DNA of 64,000 nt, from assembly GCA_965207045.1 (NCBI GenBank), contig OZ242261.1, positions 186,001 to 250,000 on the forward strand, in the 5' to 3' direction. The notes beneath the pieces are model-generated. The model worked only from the letters and a program-made list of their open reading frames with translations. It was not told the DNA's origin and made no database searches. Source of the stretch: G965207045 sp965207045 (lineage in GTDB: Bacteria; Pseudomonadota; Alphaproteobacteria; Rickettsiales; Anaplasmataceae). Both the position numbers and the translations under genes were made by a program. This document shows positions 62,172-64,000 of the stretch, in pieces. Numbering within the stretch: the first letter of the stretch is position 1; every line of letters begins with the position of its first letter.

Positions 62172-63704
62172 ATGAGTGATTTTCAAGGGTTAAGTAATAC
62201 GCAGTTGGTACAGACTATAAATGATGAAGCATTTAAGAAAGGTCTGAATCCTGAAAAGGTATTTTCTGCTGTTGAGGAATCTCTTAGGATTGCTGGAAAG
62301 GAAAAATATGGTAATAGTAAACTCAAAGTTAGGATAGATAGAAAAAGTGGCGCAATATCTGTATTAAAAGAAATAATAGTTGTTGATGATAGTGTTAATA
62401 GCCGTTATATATACAGTGATGATCTTGAAGAAAAACACTTATATGAAGCGCTTAGGATATCAGAAGCTGTCAGTCGTTATCCTAATGAAAGTTTAGAAAT
62501 TGGATCTGTAGTTTTAGAAGTATTACCGAACGTTGATTTTAGTAGGTTGGCAATCAGATCTGCAGTTCAGACAATATTTCAGTTAATAAAGAAATTAGAG
62601 CAAGAAGAGCAGTACAAAAAATATAAGAATAGAGTTGGTGAGATTGTAATCGGTTTTGCACGTAGGGTAAGTAAAGAAGGTGGGGTAGTTGTTGATCTTG
62701 GCGATGCTGAAGCATATTTACCAGCAAAAAACACGATAAAGGGCGATTTATTTAAGCAAGGTGATAGAGTCAAAGCAATAATTTCCTCTGTAACCAATGA
62801 GGATAAAGGACATCAGATAATTCTTTCAAGAACGAGTAACAGTTTTGTAGGCGAGCTTTTTAGGCAAGAAGTACCAGAGATATATGATGGAATAATAGAA
62901 ATAAAAGCTATTGCAAGAGAACCAGGATCAAAGGCCAAGGTCGCTGTACATTCATCTGATCAAAATATAGATCCTGTAGGGGCTTGTGTTGGAATCAGAG
63001 GTGGTAGGATAAGATCTATAATAGATGAGCTTAATGGAGAAAAAATTGATATTGTTATTCATTCTTCAAACTTAGCCGATTTTGCAATTAACTCTATAAC
63101 ACCAGCTAAGGCTATTCAAGCAATTATTGATGAGCAAAGACGTTGTATCGAGATTATAGTTGAACAAGATTTTGTGAGCCTTGCAATAGGAAAAAAAGGA
63201 CAAAATGTGAGATTAGCCTCAGAGTTAGTTGGGTGTAAGCTTGATATATTAAGTGAAGGAGATGCTTCTAAAAAGAGGTTAGAAGAATTCAGTACTAACA
63301 CAGAGGTTTTGGTTGCAGCGCTTAATGTAGAAGAGATAATTGCCCAATTATTGATAACTGAAGGCTTTGATTCTGTGCAAGATGTAGCTTCGGCAGATGT
63401 AACTAAACTGTCAACAATAGAAGGATTTGATATTAATATAGCGGAAGAATTATTAAAGAGAGCGCAAGAGTATGTTCTGAAGGAAAAGATAAGCTATATG
63501 AATTCTGATTTACACTCTTTACCAGAACTTAGTGATGATGAAGTATCTTTACTCTGTAATAATGGGATAAAGGGTTTGGAATCTTTAGCGGAATTATCCA
63601 GGGAAGAATTCAAGGATATAATTGGGGAGCATGTTTTTACTGAAGCGAAAATTGGTGAGATAATAATCTCTGCACGTAGAAAACTGAAATGGTTTGAGGA
63701 ATAG
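62172..63704 (+). CDS. nusA: Transcription termination/antitermination factor NusA
   Basis: Binds RNA polymerase and governs pausing and termination. 510 residues: N-terminal polymerase-binding domain, S1 domain (about 155-225, VGEIVIGFARRVSKEGGVVV), KH1 and KH2 (DPVGACVGIRGGRIRSI; SLAIGKKGQNVRLAS), then two C-terminal acidic helix-hairpin repeats (about 380-505). Shine-Dalgarno GAAGGA precedes ATG 62172. No rimP gene lies upstream; lipB occupies that place. Confidence 0.97.
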   Translation: MSDFQGLSNTQLVQTINDEAFKKGLNPEKVFSAVEESLRIAGKEKYGNSKLKVRIDRKSGAISVLKEIIVVDDSVNSRYIYSDDLEEKHLYEALRISEAVSRYPNESLEIGSVVLEVLPNVDFSRLAIRSAVQTIFQLIKKLEQEEQYKKYKNRVGEIVIGFARRVSKEGGVVVDLGDAEAYLPAKNTIKGDLFKQGDRVKAIISSVTNEDKGHQIILSRTSNSFVGELFRQEVPEIYDGIIEIKAIAREPGSKAKVAVHSSDQNIDPVGACVGIRGGRIRSIIDELNGEKIDIVIHSSNLADFAINSITPAKAIQAIIDEQRRCIEIIVEQDFVSLAIGKKGQNVRLASELVGCKLDILSEGDASKKRLEEFSTNTEVLVAALNVEEIIAQLLITEGFDSVQDVASADVTKLSTIEGFDINIAEELLKRAQEYVLKEKISYMNSDLHSLPELSDDEVSLLCNNGIKGLESLAELSREEFKDIIGEHVFTEAKIGEIIISARRKLKWFEE

Positions 63705-63721
63705 GAAAGAGAAAAGATATT

Positions 63722-64000
63722 ATGAGTAATGATAAACTAAGTTTAGGTAGTTTTAAGCTTAAGAAAAGTGATTTAGAGAATAGGATATTGTCTAAACTAC
63801 TTAAGAAGGAAACTGATTCTTTCGATAATGAGAGAGAAGTTTATGAACAACACTCGGATAATCGTAATCGTTTAACTAAAAACGAGAAAGAGTCAAGAAT
63901 AAAGGCTCTGCTCAAGCTTAAATCTAAACAAGGTGCGGAAGAACAAAAAGATGAAGCAAGGCAATCTTTGTGGAAGGATAAGGAAGTTGTAACTTCTGTT
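63722..64000 (+). CDS. infB: Translation initiation factor IF-2, N-terminal part (cut by window end)
   Basis: 93 codons are visible from ATG 63722: MSNDKLSLGSFKLKKSDLEN followed by Lys/Glu/Arg-rich low-complexity sequence (RIKALLKLKSKQGAEEQ), as in the poorly conserved IF-2 N-domain of alphaproteobacteria. It lies 17 bp after nusA, the standard nusA-infB order, which makes the assignment firm although no G domain is in view. Confidence 0.88.
   Translation, partial: MSNDKLSLGSFKLKKSDLENRILSKLLKKETDSFDNEREVYEQHSDNRNRLTKNEKESRIKALLKLKSKQGAEEQKDEARQSLWKDKEVVTSV

Overview
The window is about 64 kb of AT-rich, densely punctuated alphaproteobacterial chromosome. Its gene content points to the Rickettsiales, family Anaplasmataceae, most probably Ehrlichia: C4-type 5-aminolevulinate synthase, mitochondrial-type cytochrome c oxidase genes, an isolated HK97-type capsid gene as in degenerate gene transfer agents, an FbpB-type iron permease, many small lineage-specific membrane proteins, a tandem-repeat protein, and long intergenic stretches full of decayed coding sequence. 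No rRNA or species marker is present, so the species is not assigned. There is no CRISPR array, no insertion sequence and no intact prophage.

Layout. 1-11 kb: prfB (cut by the window edge) and a polyprenyl diphosphate synthase; a lineage-specific membrane protein and malonyl-CoA decarboxylase on the minus strand; then a tight plus-strand run coxB-coxA-ctaB-(small CoxF-like protein)-metal-binding protein-lolD-serS. 11-13 kb: a small heat-shock protein followed by a non-coding stretch holding a strongly folded candidate RNA, a decayed gene and a long hairpin, ending in tRNA-Gly and hemA. 14-20 kb: an overlapping run of hypothetical, TPR-methyltransferase, RDD membrane protein, hypothetical and PBP2 genes, then the orphan capsid gene and tRNA-Met. 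20-28.6 kb: tmk and sucB (minus), rpsB-tsf-pyrH-frr (plus), a 41-residue lipoprotein, rpmH-rnpA, lysA, rpmE and a cytoplasmic-membrane DsbD-like reductase.

28.7-34 kb is the most plastic part. It holds tRNA-Ser, a 512-residue protein with a bipartite nuclear-localisation-like cluster, about 1 kb of decayed sequence, a DNA/RNA non-specific endonuclease whose 3' end has been duplicated, and a decayed RibD_C/dihydrofolate-reductase-like gene. A 416-bp piece of the iron permease gene is embedded in that pseudogene. Together with the parent fbpB gene it forms a near-perfect inverted repeat around clpS-clpA. 38-49 kb: fbpB, a MidA-like methyltransferase, ccmC and obgE (divergent, 7 bp apart), a 123-bp tandem-repeat gene, small membrane proteins, rmuC, an auxin-efflux-type carrier, comEC and the RNase P RNA. 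50-64 kb: two tandem secreted class-I glutamine amidotransferase-like proteins, priA, an Hda/DnaA-like ATPase, a PerM-type permease, nadC, an intact motA-motB pair, tsaD, a TAXI-type lipoprotein, lipB, nusA and the start of infB.

Functionally most genes are housekeeping: translation, the respiratory chain and its haem supply (coxB/coxA/ctaB, hemA, ccmC, CcmG-like protein, DsbD-like reductase), the TCA cycle and lipoylation (sucB, lipB), and RNA processing (rnpB, rnpA). The accessory layer is small membrane or secreted proteins and eroding genes. The observations most worth following are motA-motB with every proton-channel residue kept but no flagellar gene nearby, the fbpB fragment inserted in the RibD_C-like pseudogene, the structured RNA after hsp20, and two conserved-looking small genes (40 and 41 residues) of a size that is easily missed.
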